Shown piece by piece: positions 1-5,980 of a DNA stretch of 7,739 nucleotides. The notes below the pieces were generated by a model. It was not told where the DNA came from. It saw only the letters and a list, made by a program, of their open reading frames with translations, and ran no database searches. The stretch spans positions 1 through 7,739 of the forward strand of contig CADCWB010000044.1 of NCBI GenBank assembly GCA_902806295.1, given 5' to 3'. The stretch's first letter is position 1. Every line of letters begins with the position of its first letter. The stretch comes from an uncultured Sphingomonas sp. (GTDB lineage Bacteria; Pseudomonadota; Alphaproteobacteria; Sphingomonadales; Sphingomonadaceae). Made by a program: the position numbers and the translations under genes.

Positions 1-651
1 TCGTCGGCCTTGTTCGAACGGGCGGCCGCCGCGCAACTGAGCGAGCGCCTATCCCGCGCGATGCAGCGCAAGGCCTTGCGAATTGCTGGTCGCTGGACCG
101 GAGCGATGGCGGAGCTGCGGCTATCGGTAAACCTCCTGCCGCAGGATCTGGCGCGGGCCGATTACGACCGGTGGCTGCTAGCGGAGATCTCCGCAGCGGG
201 GCTATCGCCTGAGCGGGTCACGGTTGAGATCACCGAGGGCAGCCTGGTGTCTGATCCGGTTGCCGCCGCCGGTCGCTTGTCGCGCCTTCGCGCGGCCGGC
301 GTGCGCGTCGCGGTAGACGACTTCGGCACCGGCTACGCTAGCCTCGCCTATCTTATCTCCTTGCCGCTCGACACGCTGAAGATCGACCGAGGGCTCATCG
401 CCGACGTGGTTGGCGGCAGCCGTGATCGGATCGTGGTCAAGGCGCTGATAGCCCTGGCTCGCGAGCTTCAGCTGCAGGTCGTGGTCGAGGGGGTCGAAGA
501 TCCCGCCCAGCTTGCCCTGCTGCAGGAGTGGGGTTGCGACCTTTACCAGGGCTTTCTCGGTGCGGAGGCGCTCGGAGAAACGCAATTGGCCGAGTTGCTC
601 AGCCTCCCGCGAATTGACGATCAAGCTGCTCAAGCGACGGTTCGTGCGTGA
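1..651 (+). CDS. EAL-domain cyclic-di-GMP phosphodiesterase, C-terminal part (5' end outside window)
   Basis: The frame is open from base 1 and stops with TGA at 649-651, so this is the last 216 residues of a longer protein. EAL domains hydrolyse cyclic di-GMP to pGpG with two metal ions. In fragment numbering the visible catalytic set is N44 (VNLL), E76 and E79 (VEITE), D106-D107 (DDFGTGYAS), K127 and D129 (LKIDRGL), E163 and E166 (VEGVE) and Q183 (YQGF). All of these are expected in an active enzyme. The ExL motif that names the family would lie just upstream of the window, so activity cannot be fully confirmed. Any GGDEF, PAS or membrane sensor part is also outside. After QGF the usual proline-containing end of the domain is replaced by a short alanine-rich tail. 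That tail is coded in the DNA that also encodes the SurE C-terminus on the other strand. Confidence 0.93.
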   Translation, partial: SSALFERAAAAQLSERLSRAMQRKALRIAGRWTGAMAELRLSVNLLPQDLARADYDRWLLAEISAAGLSPERVTVEITEGSLVSDPVAAAGRLSRLRAAGVRVAVDDFGTGYASLAYLISLPLDTLKIDRGLIADVVGGSRDRIVVKALIALARELQLQVVVEGVEDPAQLALLQEWGCDLYQGFLGAEALGETQLAELLSLPRIDDQAAQATVRA

Positions 652-1369
652 GGTCCAAGTGCAACGGTGTCACGGAGACAAAGCCATCGGCGATGGCTTC
701 TAAATCGGTCTGATGACCAGGCGTTTGCACCATCGGGCCGAGGCCCAGCCAATAATAAGAATAGCCGCGCGGGTCCTTGCGCTGGACGATGTGCGTGCGA
801 CCGTAATCGCGAATGCCTTGGCGAACCACGCGAATGCCGCGCACGTCCTCGGGCGGAAGTGCGGGGAAGTTGACGTTGACCAAAGTTCCGGCTGGCATCG
901 GCTCGCTCAGTAGCGGACCCAGGACCCGCTCGGCCCAAGCCTCCGCCGCAGCGAACGGCACACTGTCGCCCATGCCTTCGCGAGCATAGCTTTGGCTCAG
1001 GGCGATTGAGCGGACGCCGGCCAAGGCGCCTTCCATCGCCGCGGAGACCGTGCCCGAGTAGGTCACGTCTTCTCCGAGGTTCGCGCCGCGATTGATGCCG
1101 GACAAGATCACGTCGGGACGCTGGTCCTTCATGACGTGGAAGAGCGCCATGAGTACCGAGTCCGTCGGGGTCCCGGCAACCGCGAAGCGGCGCTCGTCCA
1201 GCTTGCGCAGGCGGATCGGGCGGGTGAGCGTCAGCGAGTGGCCGGTTCCGGACTGCTCCTCGGCCGGCGCCACGATCCAGATATCGTCGGAGAAGCGGCG
1301 GGCGATGGCCTCGAGCAGTGTGAGCCCGCCGGCATTCACACCATCGTCGTTGGTCAGGAGAATACGCAT
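599..1369 (-). CDS. surE: 5'-nucleotidase SurE
   Basis: This 256-residue protein matches SurE, a cytoplasmic metal-dependent phosphatase that removes phosphate from nucleoside 5'- and 3'-monophosphates and is linked to stress survival. It begins MRILLTNDDG, the family's usual N-terminus. The metal-site residues known from E. coli SurE are present: D8 and D9, S40 in the EEQSGTGHS segment, and N93 in SGINRGANLG. The VTYSGTVSAAMEG segment follows at about 102-114. Length is normal for the family. I chose the ATG at 1369. Two in-frame upstream ATGs (near 1381 and 1405) would add a short tail that SurE proteins lack, and the Shine-Dalgarno sequence is weak for every choice. The gene stands alone here, without the serS or pcm neighbours it often has in other proteobacteria, although serS and pcm could lie elsewhere. 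Its last 53 bp overlap the end of the convergent EAL gene. Confidence 0.96.
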   Translation of the reverse strand: MRILLTNDDGVNAGGLTLLEAIARRFSDDIWIVAPAEEQSGTGHSLTLTRPIRLRKLDERRFAVAGTPTDSVLMALFHVMKDQRPDVILSGINRGANLGEDVTYSGTVSAAMEGALAGVRSIALSQSYAREGMGDSVPFAAAEAWAERVLGPLLSEPMPAGTLVNVNFPALPPEDVRGIRVVRQGIRDYGRTHIVQRKDPRGYSYYWLGLGPMVQTPGHQTDLEAIADGFVSVTPLHLDLTHEPSLEQLDRQFAGG

Positions 1370-1412
1370 CCCGGAGCGCATGGGGCAGCACCGCAGTGGA
1401 GGCAAGCCACAG

Positions 1413-1441
1413 CAACTTGCGCTATTTTAGCAACAACTTGC
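1413..1441. repeat. direct repeat CAACTTGC, two copies 21 bp apart
   Basis: CAACTTGC occurs at 1413-1420 and 1434-1441, a spacing of 21 bp (two DNA turns), on either side of the candidate surE -10. A related inverted block, TGCAAGT, lies at 1491-1497 against the candidate dksA -10. This arrangement could be an operator for the divergent pair. Eight-base repeats in a short spacer can also arise by chance. Confidence 0.3.
1424..1432 (-). promoter_or_regulatory. candidate extended -10 promoter of surE
   Basis: On the minus strand the bases read TGCTAAAAT, an extended -10 element (TG-N-TAAAAT, five of six positions matching TATAAT). No good -35 lies at 17 bp, as is usual for extended -10 promoters. 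Transcription would start near 1417 and give a leader of about 48 nt before the surE ATG. This rests on motif reading only. Confidence 0.35.
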
Positions 1442-1473
1442 ACCATTAGCGCAGCGCCAGTCATGATCCCTGC

Positions 1474-1502
1474 TTGTGGCGTGACTTGGCTGCAAGTATA
1501 GG
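1474..1502 (+). promoter_or_regulatory. candidate sigma70-type promoter of dksA
   Basis: TTGTGG at 1474-1479 and TATAGG at 1497-1502 are separated by exactly 17 bp, matching the consensus at three and four of six positions. A start near 1509 would give a leader of roughly 147 nt that contains the hairpins at 1569-1638. This is a motif reading without experimental support. Confidence 0.38.
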
Positions 1503-1568
1503 CGCGCCGGGGGAAGACCGACTTACTCGGGCGCTAAGTCCCGGATAAGTCTAGTAATCGCTTCCGGC

Positions 1569-1638
1569 TGCACCGGTGGCCCGGTGCACTTGGTAGCACC
1601 GTGCTTTTAGGTCCGCGGCGGCCAGTTTCCTGCCGCGG
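1569..1638 (+). promoter_or_regulatory. structured 5' leader of dksA with mutually exclusive hairpins
   Basis: Three elements can be read directly. Hairpin 1 pairs TGCACCGG (1569-1576) with CCGGTGCA (1581-1588) around the loop TGGC. Hairpin 2 uses the right arm of hairpin 1: CGGTGC (1582-1587) pairs with GCACCG (1596-1601) around an 8-nt loop, and is followed by TGCTTTT. Hairpins 1 and 2 cannot form together. Hairpin 3 pairs CCGCGGC (1613-1619) with GCCGCGG (1632-1638) and ends a few bases before the Shine-Dalgarno sequence AGGGAGGG. The layout resembles an attenuator, with hairpin 2 as a weak terminator. The T-run is only four bases, and I recognise no known riboswitch class. Confidence 0.45.
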
Positions 1639-1655
1639 GCGAAAGGGAGGGAACG

Positions 1656-2120
1656 ATGGCTACGGCTCTGGTCGATATTTACGACGAGGATCCCGAACAA
1701 TTCGATCGGCTGATCCTGCCGCCTAATTACAGGCCTTTCAGCGGCGAAGAGTTCATGTGCGCCAAGCAGCGCGCTTATTTCCTCCGTAAGCTCAAGGACT
1801 GGAAGGAAGCCATCATCGAGGAGAGCCGGGCAACCATGGCCCAGCTTCAGGCGGACTCCTTTCGCGAAGCCGACCTGGCCGATCGGGCGTCGAGCGAAAC
1901 GGACTGGGGCCTCGAACTGCGTACTCGCGATCGGCAGCGCAAGCTGATCGCCAAGATCGATGCCGCCGTTCGTCGCCTCTACGCCGGCGAATATGGGTAT
2001 TGCGAAGTAACCGGCGATCCGATCAGCCTGGGCCGGCTCGAAGCGCGGCCAATCGCAACCATGACCTTGGAAGCGCAGGAACGCCACGAGCGGGTCGAGA
2101 AGGTCTCGCGCGACGACTAG
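1656..2120 (+). CDS. dksA: DksA/TraR-family RNA polymerase-binding transcription factor
   Basis: This 154-residue protein is of the DksA type. DksA enters the RNA polymerase secondary channel and, with ppGpp, adjusts transcription of rRNA and amino-acid genes. Residues about 34-108 form the coiled-coil region, with the acidic tip motif DxxDxA at 73-78 (DLADRA). The C-terminal globular part has GEYGYCEVTGDPI at 111-123 and RLEARPIAT further on. In E. coli four cysteines bind zinc here. In this protein only C116 remains; the second position is Gly120, and the later pair falls in TMTLEAQ. Single-cysteine DksA proteins are known in alphaproteobacteria, so the loss does not imply inactivity. The ATG at 1656 has a strong Shine-Dalgarno sequence, AGGGAGGG. 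The gene is monocistronic: a hairpin follows the stop, and the next gene is convergent. The leader upstream may regulate it. Confidence 0.93.
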   Translation: MATALVDIYDEDPEQFDRLILPPNYRPFSGEEFMCAKQRAYFLRKLKDWKEAIIEESRATMAQLQADSFREADLADRASSETDWGLELRTRDRQRKLIAKIDAAVRRLYAGEYGYCEVTGDPISLGRLEARPIATMTLEAQERHERVEKVSRDD

Positions 2121-2128
2121 GGAGGAGC

Positions 2129-2151
2129 CCCCTCCTGAAGCTCAGGAGGGG
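2129..2151. terminator. hairpin terminator between dksA and the convergent DUF465 gene
   Basis: CCCCTCCTGA (2129-2138) and TCAGGAGGGG (2142-2151) form a perfect 10-bp stem around a 3-nt loop, directly after the dksA stop and just before the end of the opposing small gene. There is no long T-run on either strand, only TTCGCTCT on the plus side. It may work weakly in both directions, or mainly protect the 3' end of the mRNA. Confidence 0.65.
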
Positions 2152-2160
2152 TTCGCTCTG

Positions 2161-2328
2161 CTAGTGGACGGTTGCGAGCCCTAGCATCTCGTCCTTGAGC
2201 CTTAGTTTTTCTTTCTTGAGCTGGTGAAGCAGCACGTCGTCCGGATGAGGTCGCCGCTCTTCGGCATCGATTTGAGTTTGCAGAGCGGCGTGCTTGGATG
2301 TCAGATCGTCAACGTGTGCTTTTTCCAT
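2161..2328 (-). CDS. DUF465/YdcH-family small protein
   Basis: A 55-residue protein starts at ATG 2328, preceded by AAAGGGA at good spacing. The longer frame upstream of this ATG has no family similarity that I can see and is taken as untranslated. The sequence matches the DUF465 (YdcH) family: a helical protein with an acidic-arginine centre, EERRPHPDD, at about 24-32, and the C-terminal signature LKKEKLRLKDEM at about 37-48. The family is widespread in proteobacteria and its function is unknown. It is predicted to be one helical hairpin or coiled coil, without signal peptide or membrane segment. A second family member lies divergently across a 149-bp spacer, so the two probably arose by duplication or are used together. 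Confidence 0.88.
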   Translation of the reverse strand: MEKAHVDDLTSKHAALQTQIDAEERRPHPDDVLLHQLKKEKLRLKDEMLGLATVH

Positions 2329-2477
2329 CGTGTCATTCCCTTTGCTGGTCAGTGACAACTTCAGAATACAACCACAAAGCAGCGGGCTTGTCGCGGGGGT
2401 ATGGCTCCGTTCGTCGAATCCCGCCGGTGGTCCGCCGTGACCCGGGCGTGACGAGCCGTTAGGGGTCAAGGGGAATC
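2329..2477. promoter_or_regulatory. divergent promoter region between two DUF465 genes
   Basis: This 149-bp spacer must carry the start signals for both small genes. I could not identify a convincing -35/-10 pair on either strand. On the minus strand, TATTCT occurs in a locally AT-richer patch (about 2360-2380) but lacks a -35. Two GANTC sites, the CcrM methylation target in alphaproteobacteria, lie at 2416-2420 and 2473-2477, the second touching the plus-strand start codon. Two such sites in this length is only a little above chance. Confidence 0.35.
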
Positions 2478-2675
2478 ATGAACGACGACGAGCCGACCGA
2501 ACGCCTGAACATGCTAAAGGCCGAACACCGTTCCCTCGACGGTCGCATCGAGGCGATGGTAGCCGATCCCATGGCCGACCAGTTGCAAATGGCCCGACTT
2601 AAGAAGCGCAAGCTGCGGTTGCGCGAAGAGATCGCGCTACTGGCTGACCGCTGCATCCCAGATATCATCGCCTGA
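2478..2675 (+). CDS. DUF465/YdcH-family small protein, second copy
   Basis: A 65-residue protein starts at ATG 2478 with AAGGGG four bases upstream. It shares the family's helical layout with the 2161-2328 protein: an LKAEHRSLDGRIEAM helix at about 13-27, then LKKRKLRLREEI at about 42-53, which corresponds to LKKEKLRLKDEM in the other copy. The EERRPHPDD centre of the first copy is replaced by AMVADPMAD, so the two copies have diverged in the linking segment. Function is unknown. It reads in the same direction as the rcdA-like gene downstream and may share its transcript. A short weak hairpin (AGTCCC 2678-2683 with GGGATT 2689-2694) follows the stop. Confidence 0.85.
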   Translation: MNDDEPTERLNMLKAEHRSLDGRIEAMVADPMADQLQMARLKKRKLRLREEIALLADRCIPDIIA

Positions 2676-2738
2676 CCAGTCCCGAAGTGGGATTTGGCGA
2701 CTAACCGCTCGCTTGGTCGTTTTCTCTTCACCTGTTCC

Positions 2739-3251
2739 ATGGCAGACATTGGCTCGATGCAAGAACAACCGGATGACCATCGGCTAACCCAGGCGCGGAT
2801 TACTCCGCGACTGATCGAGAGCCTGTATACTGAAGCGATGGTGTTGGCCGACGAAGCACGGACTTATTTCGACGAGGCAGGGCGGGAGGAGCGTGGAACG
2901 CTGGATCCGTTTGTGCGGGTCGGCTTCGCCTGCGAGTCGCTGAAGGTGACCACGCGAATCATGCACATTGTGGCCTGGCTGCTGACGCAACGGGCGGTGG
3001 AAACGGGCGAGATCCAGCCGGGGAGCATTCGTCGGCCTGAGCGGCGGCTGGGCCATGCCGCCGACAGCGACCCTGAGGTGGTCAGCCAGCTTCCCCCGTC
3101 GGCGCAGCGGCTGGTGAACGCCAGCACTGATCTTTATGCCCGGGTGAAGCGGCTTGACGAGGACGGCTTTGAGGAAGCCGCGGTGCCCAGCCCCGCCCGA
3201 GCATTGATGGGCCGGCTGGAACGCGACCTGCTCTGGCCCAAGGGCGAGTGA
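2739..3251 (+). CDS. rcdA: DUF1465-family protein, homologue of RcdA (regulator of CtrA degradation)
   Basis: The 170-residue product fits DUF1465, the family of Caulobacter RcdA. RcdA is a small three-helix protein that helps deliver CtrA and other substrates to the ClpXP protease at the cell pole during the cell cycle. The most telling segments are ITPRLIESLYTEAMVLADEA (about 21-40) and the central helix with ACESLKVTTRIMHIVAWLL (about 64-82). A variable, arginine-rich linker follows, then a C-terminal helix around 117-140. The start is uncertain. ATG 2739 and ATG 2757 are both possible and neither has a clear ribosome site. An in-frame TTG at 2694 lies within the weak hairpin after the previous gene and is less likely. 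The stop is 18 nt before the dehydrogenase start, so the two genes are probably co-transcribed. That this copy works on CtrA is inferred from the family. Confidence 0.82.
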   Translation: MADIGSMQEQPDDHRLTQARITPRLIESLYTEAMVLADEARTYFDEAGREERGTLDPFVRVGFACESLKVTTRIMHIVAWLLTQRAVETGEIQPGSIRRPERRLGHAADSDPEVVSQLPPSAQRLVNASTDLYARVKRLDEDGFEEAAVPSPARALMGRLERDLLWPKGE

Positions 3252-3269
3252 CCGCCTAATCTGCTTGCG

Positions 3270-4415
3270 ATGCGCGACTTTACCTTCATCCATGGTCCGC
3301 GGCTGCTGTCCGGCGCGGGCCGCTCGATCGAGGTTGCGGAACGGCTTCCGGCCGGCCCCGTGCTGTTCGTTACGGATGCTCAGGTGCGCCGGCTCGGCCT
3401 GCCAGCGGCTTGTCTTGATGCGCTGGCGGAGAGCGGGCGCGAGCCGATCCTGTTCGACTCGGTCGAGGCCGATCCGTCGCAGTCGACGCTGCTTGCCGCG
3501 GTGGAGATCGGCCGAGCCGCGGGCGTAGCCTCAGTCGTCGGCTTCGGCGGCGGCAGCCCGATGGATGTCGCCAAGCTCGCTGCCTACCTGCTCGGCTCCG
3601 GGGATGATCTGGACAGCATCTGGGGCGTCGGACTGGCAACCGGCAAGCGCTTGCCGCTGGCGCTGATCCCAACCACCGCCGGGACCGGCTCGGAGGCGAC
3701 CCCGGTGGCGGTGATCACCGTCGAGGGTGCCGAGAAGCGCGGCGTCAACTCACCTGCGCTGATTGCGGATTGGGCGGTGCTCGATGCCGGGCTCACGCTC
3801 GGCATGCCCCGCGCCTTGACCGCCGCCACGGGAATTGACGCCATCGTCCACGCCGTGGAGGCCTATACCTCGGCCAAGGCGAAGAACCCGATCTCCGACC
3901 TTTATGCACGAGAGGCGCTGCGCCTGCTGTCGGCCAACCTAATGATTGTGTGCGAGGAGCCACTCCACCAGGTGGCACGCGGAGCCATGCTGCTTGGGGC
4001 GCATCTCGCCGGGCTGGCCTTCGCCAACGCTCCAGTCGCTGGGGTGCACGCTCTGGCTTATCCCTTGGGCGGATTGCACCACTTGGCGCACGGGCTTAGT
4101 AACGCACTCATGCTTCGCCACGTGCTGGCGTTCAACGCGGAGGCCGCGCGCCAGGAGTATGCCGAACTCGCCGAAGTGATGGATCCTGAGTGCAGCGCCT
4201 TAGGAACGCAGGCCAAGGCCGCTCTGCTGATCGAGCGGCTTGAGCAATTGGTCACGGCCAGCGGACTGGCGCCGCGGCTGCGCGACCACGGCATCTCGTT
4301 CGACAAAGCGCCGCTGCTCGCGCGGGAGGCGATGAAGCAGCAGCGCCTGCTGGTGAACAATCCGGTTGAGATCAGGGAAGTCGATGCCCAGCGCCTCTAT
4401 GAGGCTGCATGGTGA
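3270..4415 (+). CDS. iron-containing alcohol dehydrogenase (group III)
   Basis: The 381-residue protein is a full-length Fe-dependent alcohol dehydrogenase, the fold of FucO and related enzymes that interconvert alcohols and aldehydes with NAD(P). The N-terminal dinucleotide-binding half has GGGSPMD at 93-99 and IPTTAGTGSEAT at 133-144. The metal ligands can be read as D190 and H194 (GIDAIVHAVEAY), H260 (GVHALAYPLGG) and H274 (AHGLSNAL), with spacing that agrees with FucO D196/H200/H263/H277. At the position of FucO H267 there is Y264, so the proton-handling site differs from FucO. Substrate cannot be told from sequence; maleylacetate reductases and other family members have the same fold. 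The ATG at 3270 has no good Shine-Dalgarno sequence, and its closeness to rcdA suggests coupled translation. The end overlaps the thioesterase gene by 7 nt. Confidence 0.92.
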   Translation: MRDFTFIHGPRLLSGAGRSIEVAERLPAGPVLFVTDAQVRRLGLPAACLDALAESGREPILFDSVEADPSQSTLLAAVEIGRAAGVASVVGFGGGSPMDVAKLAAYLLGSGDDLDSIWGVGLATGKRLPLALIPTTAGTGSEATPVAVITVEGAEKRGVNSPALIADWAVLDAGLTLGMPRALTAATGIDAIVHAVEAYTSAKAKNPISDLYAREALRLLSANLMIVCEEPLHQVARGAMLLGAHLAGLAFANAPVAGVHALAYPLGGLHHLAHGLSNALMLRHVLAFNAEAARQEYAELAEVMDPECSALGTQAKAALLIERLEQLVTASGLAPRLRDHGISFDKAPLLAREAMKQQRLLVNNPVEIREVDAQRLYEAAW

Positions 4416-4852
4416 GCCGTGCCGAACCGCCCAGCCGCGGCGTGTTTCCGGTGTGGCAGCGCGTGACCACCCGCTGGGCCGACAACGATGCCTACGGGCA
4501 CGTCAACAACACGGTTTACTACCAATGGTTCGACAGCGCCGTGAACTCCTGGCTGGTCGGGCGCGACTTGCTCGACATCGCTCATGGCGATCCGATCGCG
4601 CTGGTGGTCGAGACCCGTTGTTCCTACCATGCCCCGCTGAGTTTCCCCGGCGACGTCGAGATCGGGCTAGCAGTGGCGCAGCTCGGGCGGTCCAGCGTTC
4701 GTTACCAGATCGGCGTGTTCGCGCCCGAGGCCAAGAAAGCGGCGGCCGACGGCGAGTTCGTCCACGTCGCAGTGGATCGCGCGTCCCGCCGGCCGGTGCC
4801 GTGGCCGGAACAATGGCGAGCCGCTTTCGAGACAATTTCGCTCAGCGGCTAG
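4409..4852 (+). CDS. hotdog-fold acyl-CoA thioesterase (4HBT/YbgC type)
   Basis: The 147-residue protein has the signature of the 4-hydroxybenzoyl-CoA thioesterase family: TRWADNDAYGHVNNTVYYQWF at about 21-41. By alignment with 4HBT the catalytic aspartate is D27 in NDAYGHVNN. A central strand region, VETRCSYHAPLSFPGDVEIG (about 67-86), is also typical, and the length is normal. Members hydrolyse acyl-CoA thioesters in the cytoplasm and act as tetramers; the substrate is unknown here. The ATG at 4409 lies inside the last codons of the dehydrogenase gene (7-nt overlap), with GAGG four bases before it, so translation is probably coupled. The stop TAG is part of CTAG, which also forms the stop of the convergent nitronate monooxygenase gene (4-nt overlap). 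Confidence 0.92.
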   Translation: MVSRAEPPSRGVFPVWQRVTTRWADNDAYGHVNNTVYYQWFDSAVNSWLVGRDLLDIAHGDPIALVVETRCSYHAPLSFPGDVEIGLAVAQLGRSSVRYQIGVFAPEAKKAAADGEFVHVAVDRASRRPVPWPEQWRAAFETISLSG

Positions 4853-5802
4853 CCGCAGACGCGCTGCTTGGCGGCAGCATATTCCGCGGCAAGTTTGGCG
4901 ACCAACTCACCCGCTGGCTGCACTTTGTCGATCACGCCGATGCCCTGGCCTGAGCCCCAGATATCGCGCCAGGCCTTGGCTCCGGTGGAAGTCGCGAAAT
5001 TCATCGCTTCCAGCCCTGCCTGCGGGAGATCATCGGGATTCAGCCCGGCATTGACGATGGATGAGCGCAGGTAGTTGCCGTGGATACCGGTGAATAGATT
5101 GGAGTAGACGATGTCGCCGGCAGCACCCTCTACGATCCCCTGCTTGTAGCTCTCGTCGGCCCGCGCCTCGTCGGTCGCGATGAACGACGAGCCGATGTAG
5201 GCGAAGTCCGCTCCCATCGCCCGCGCTGCCAGAATGGCGTCACCGGTGGCGATCGATCCGGAGAGGGCGAGCGGCCCGTCGAACCATTTGCGGATTTCCT
5301 GAATGAGCGCGAACGGCGACCATTTGCCGGCATGCCCGCCCGCGCCGGCCGCCACCGCGATCAAGCCGTCGGCGCCTTTCTCGATCGCCTTGCGGGCGTA
5401 GCGGTCGTCGATGATGTCGTGCAGCGTAATCCCGCCCCAGCCGTGCACCGCCTGATTGAGGTCCTCCCGCGCACCCAGGGAAGTGATTACGATGGGCACC
5501 TTCCACTTGGCGCAGGTCGCCATGTCCTCCTCGAATCGCGTGTTCGAGCGGTGCACGATCTGGTTCACCGCGAATGGCGCGGCGGGAGCATCGGGGTGGG
5601 CGCGGTCGTGCTCGGCCAAAGCCTCGGTGATTTCGTGCAGCCATTCGTCGAGTTGGCTCTGCGGTCGGGCGTTGAGCGCCGGGAAGCTGCCAACCACGCC
5701 CGCCTTGCACTGAGCAACGACCAGCGCCGGACCAGAAACGATGAACAACGGCGCCCCTATCACCGGCAGGCGGAGGCGATCGAAGATGGCTGGCAGGCTC
5801 AT
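4849..5802 (-). CDS. nitronate monooxygenase (2-nitropropane dioxygenase-like, FMN-dependent)
   Basis: The 317-residue protein is a TIM-barrel flavoenzyme of the nitronate monooxygenase class, which oxidises alkyl nitronates, often as protection against propionate-3-nitronate. Visible motifs in order are VIGAPLFIVSGP (14-25, first barrel strand), GSFPALNARP (38-47), the AAGAGGHAG motif with catalytic H157 (151-159), LSGSIATGDAILAARAMGAD (180-199, FMN phosphate-binding side) and YIGSSF (202-207). The GSGQGIGVID end segment is at 283-292. Cytoplasmic; no signal peptide. The ATG at 5802 has GGGGA five bases upstream. The family also includes 2-nitropropane dioxygenase-like enzymes of unknown substrate and is related to FabK enoyl reductases, so the physiological reaction is not certain. 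Upstream lies the tRNA-Lys half and the gene-poor region; the gene is transcribed away from it. Confidence 0.92.
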   Translation of the reverse strand: MSLPAIFDRLRLPVIGAPLFIVSGPALVVAQCKAGVVGSFPALNARPQSQLDEWLHEITEALAEHDRAHPDAPAAPFAVNQIVHRSNTRFEEDMATCAKWKVPIVITSLGAREDLNQAVHGWGGITLHDIIDDRYARKAIEKGADGLIAVAAGAGGHAGKWSPFALIQEIRKWFDGPLALSGSIATGDAILAARAMGADFAYIGSSFIATDEARADESYKQGIVEGAAGDIVYSNLFTGIHGNYLRSSIVNAGLNPDDLPQAGLEAMNFATSTGAKAWRDIWGSGQGIGVIDKVQPAGELVAKLAAEYAAAKQRVCG

Positions 5803-5980
5803 GCTGGTCCCCGGATTAAGAAGTTGCCTTTCGCTACCATTTGCAGCGCGCTCTGCAAACTGAGCCTGGTGCTGGCAACGTCATGCTTCACATGCTGCGG
5901 GATTCGATCCGGAGCCGAGCGAGCTGACCTCAAAGCCAGGGTCGCGACGCTCACGCTAGAACTTAAGTGGGTGAGGGAGG
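5803..5980. other. spacer upstream of the nitronate monooxygenase gene
   Basis: No gene was found in these 178 bp. They contain the Shine-Dalgarno sequence of the monooxygenase gene (GGGGA on the minus strand, 5808-5812) and presumably its promoter, but no convincing -35/-10 pair. An open frame on the minus strand through this stretch begins inside the tRNA-like segment and is not considered coding. Confidence 0.5.

Noticed and set aside
1370..1405. SurE extension of 12 residues to an upstream ATG
   Set aside because: SurE proteins begin at the MRILLTNDD segment, and the extra residues are not conserved in the family.
2329..2469. N-terminal extension of the minus-strand DUF465 protein to 102 residues
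   Set aside because: The family begins near MEKAHVDDL, and the ATG at 2328 has a good ribosome site; the upstream part has no family similarity and would cover the divergent promoter.
2694..2738. TTG start adding 15 residues to the RcdA-like protein
   Set aside because: The TTG overlaps a weak hairpin after the previous gene, and the added residues do not resemble the family N-terminus.
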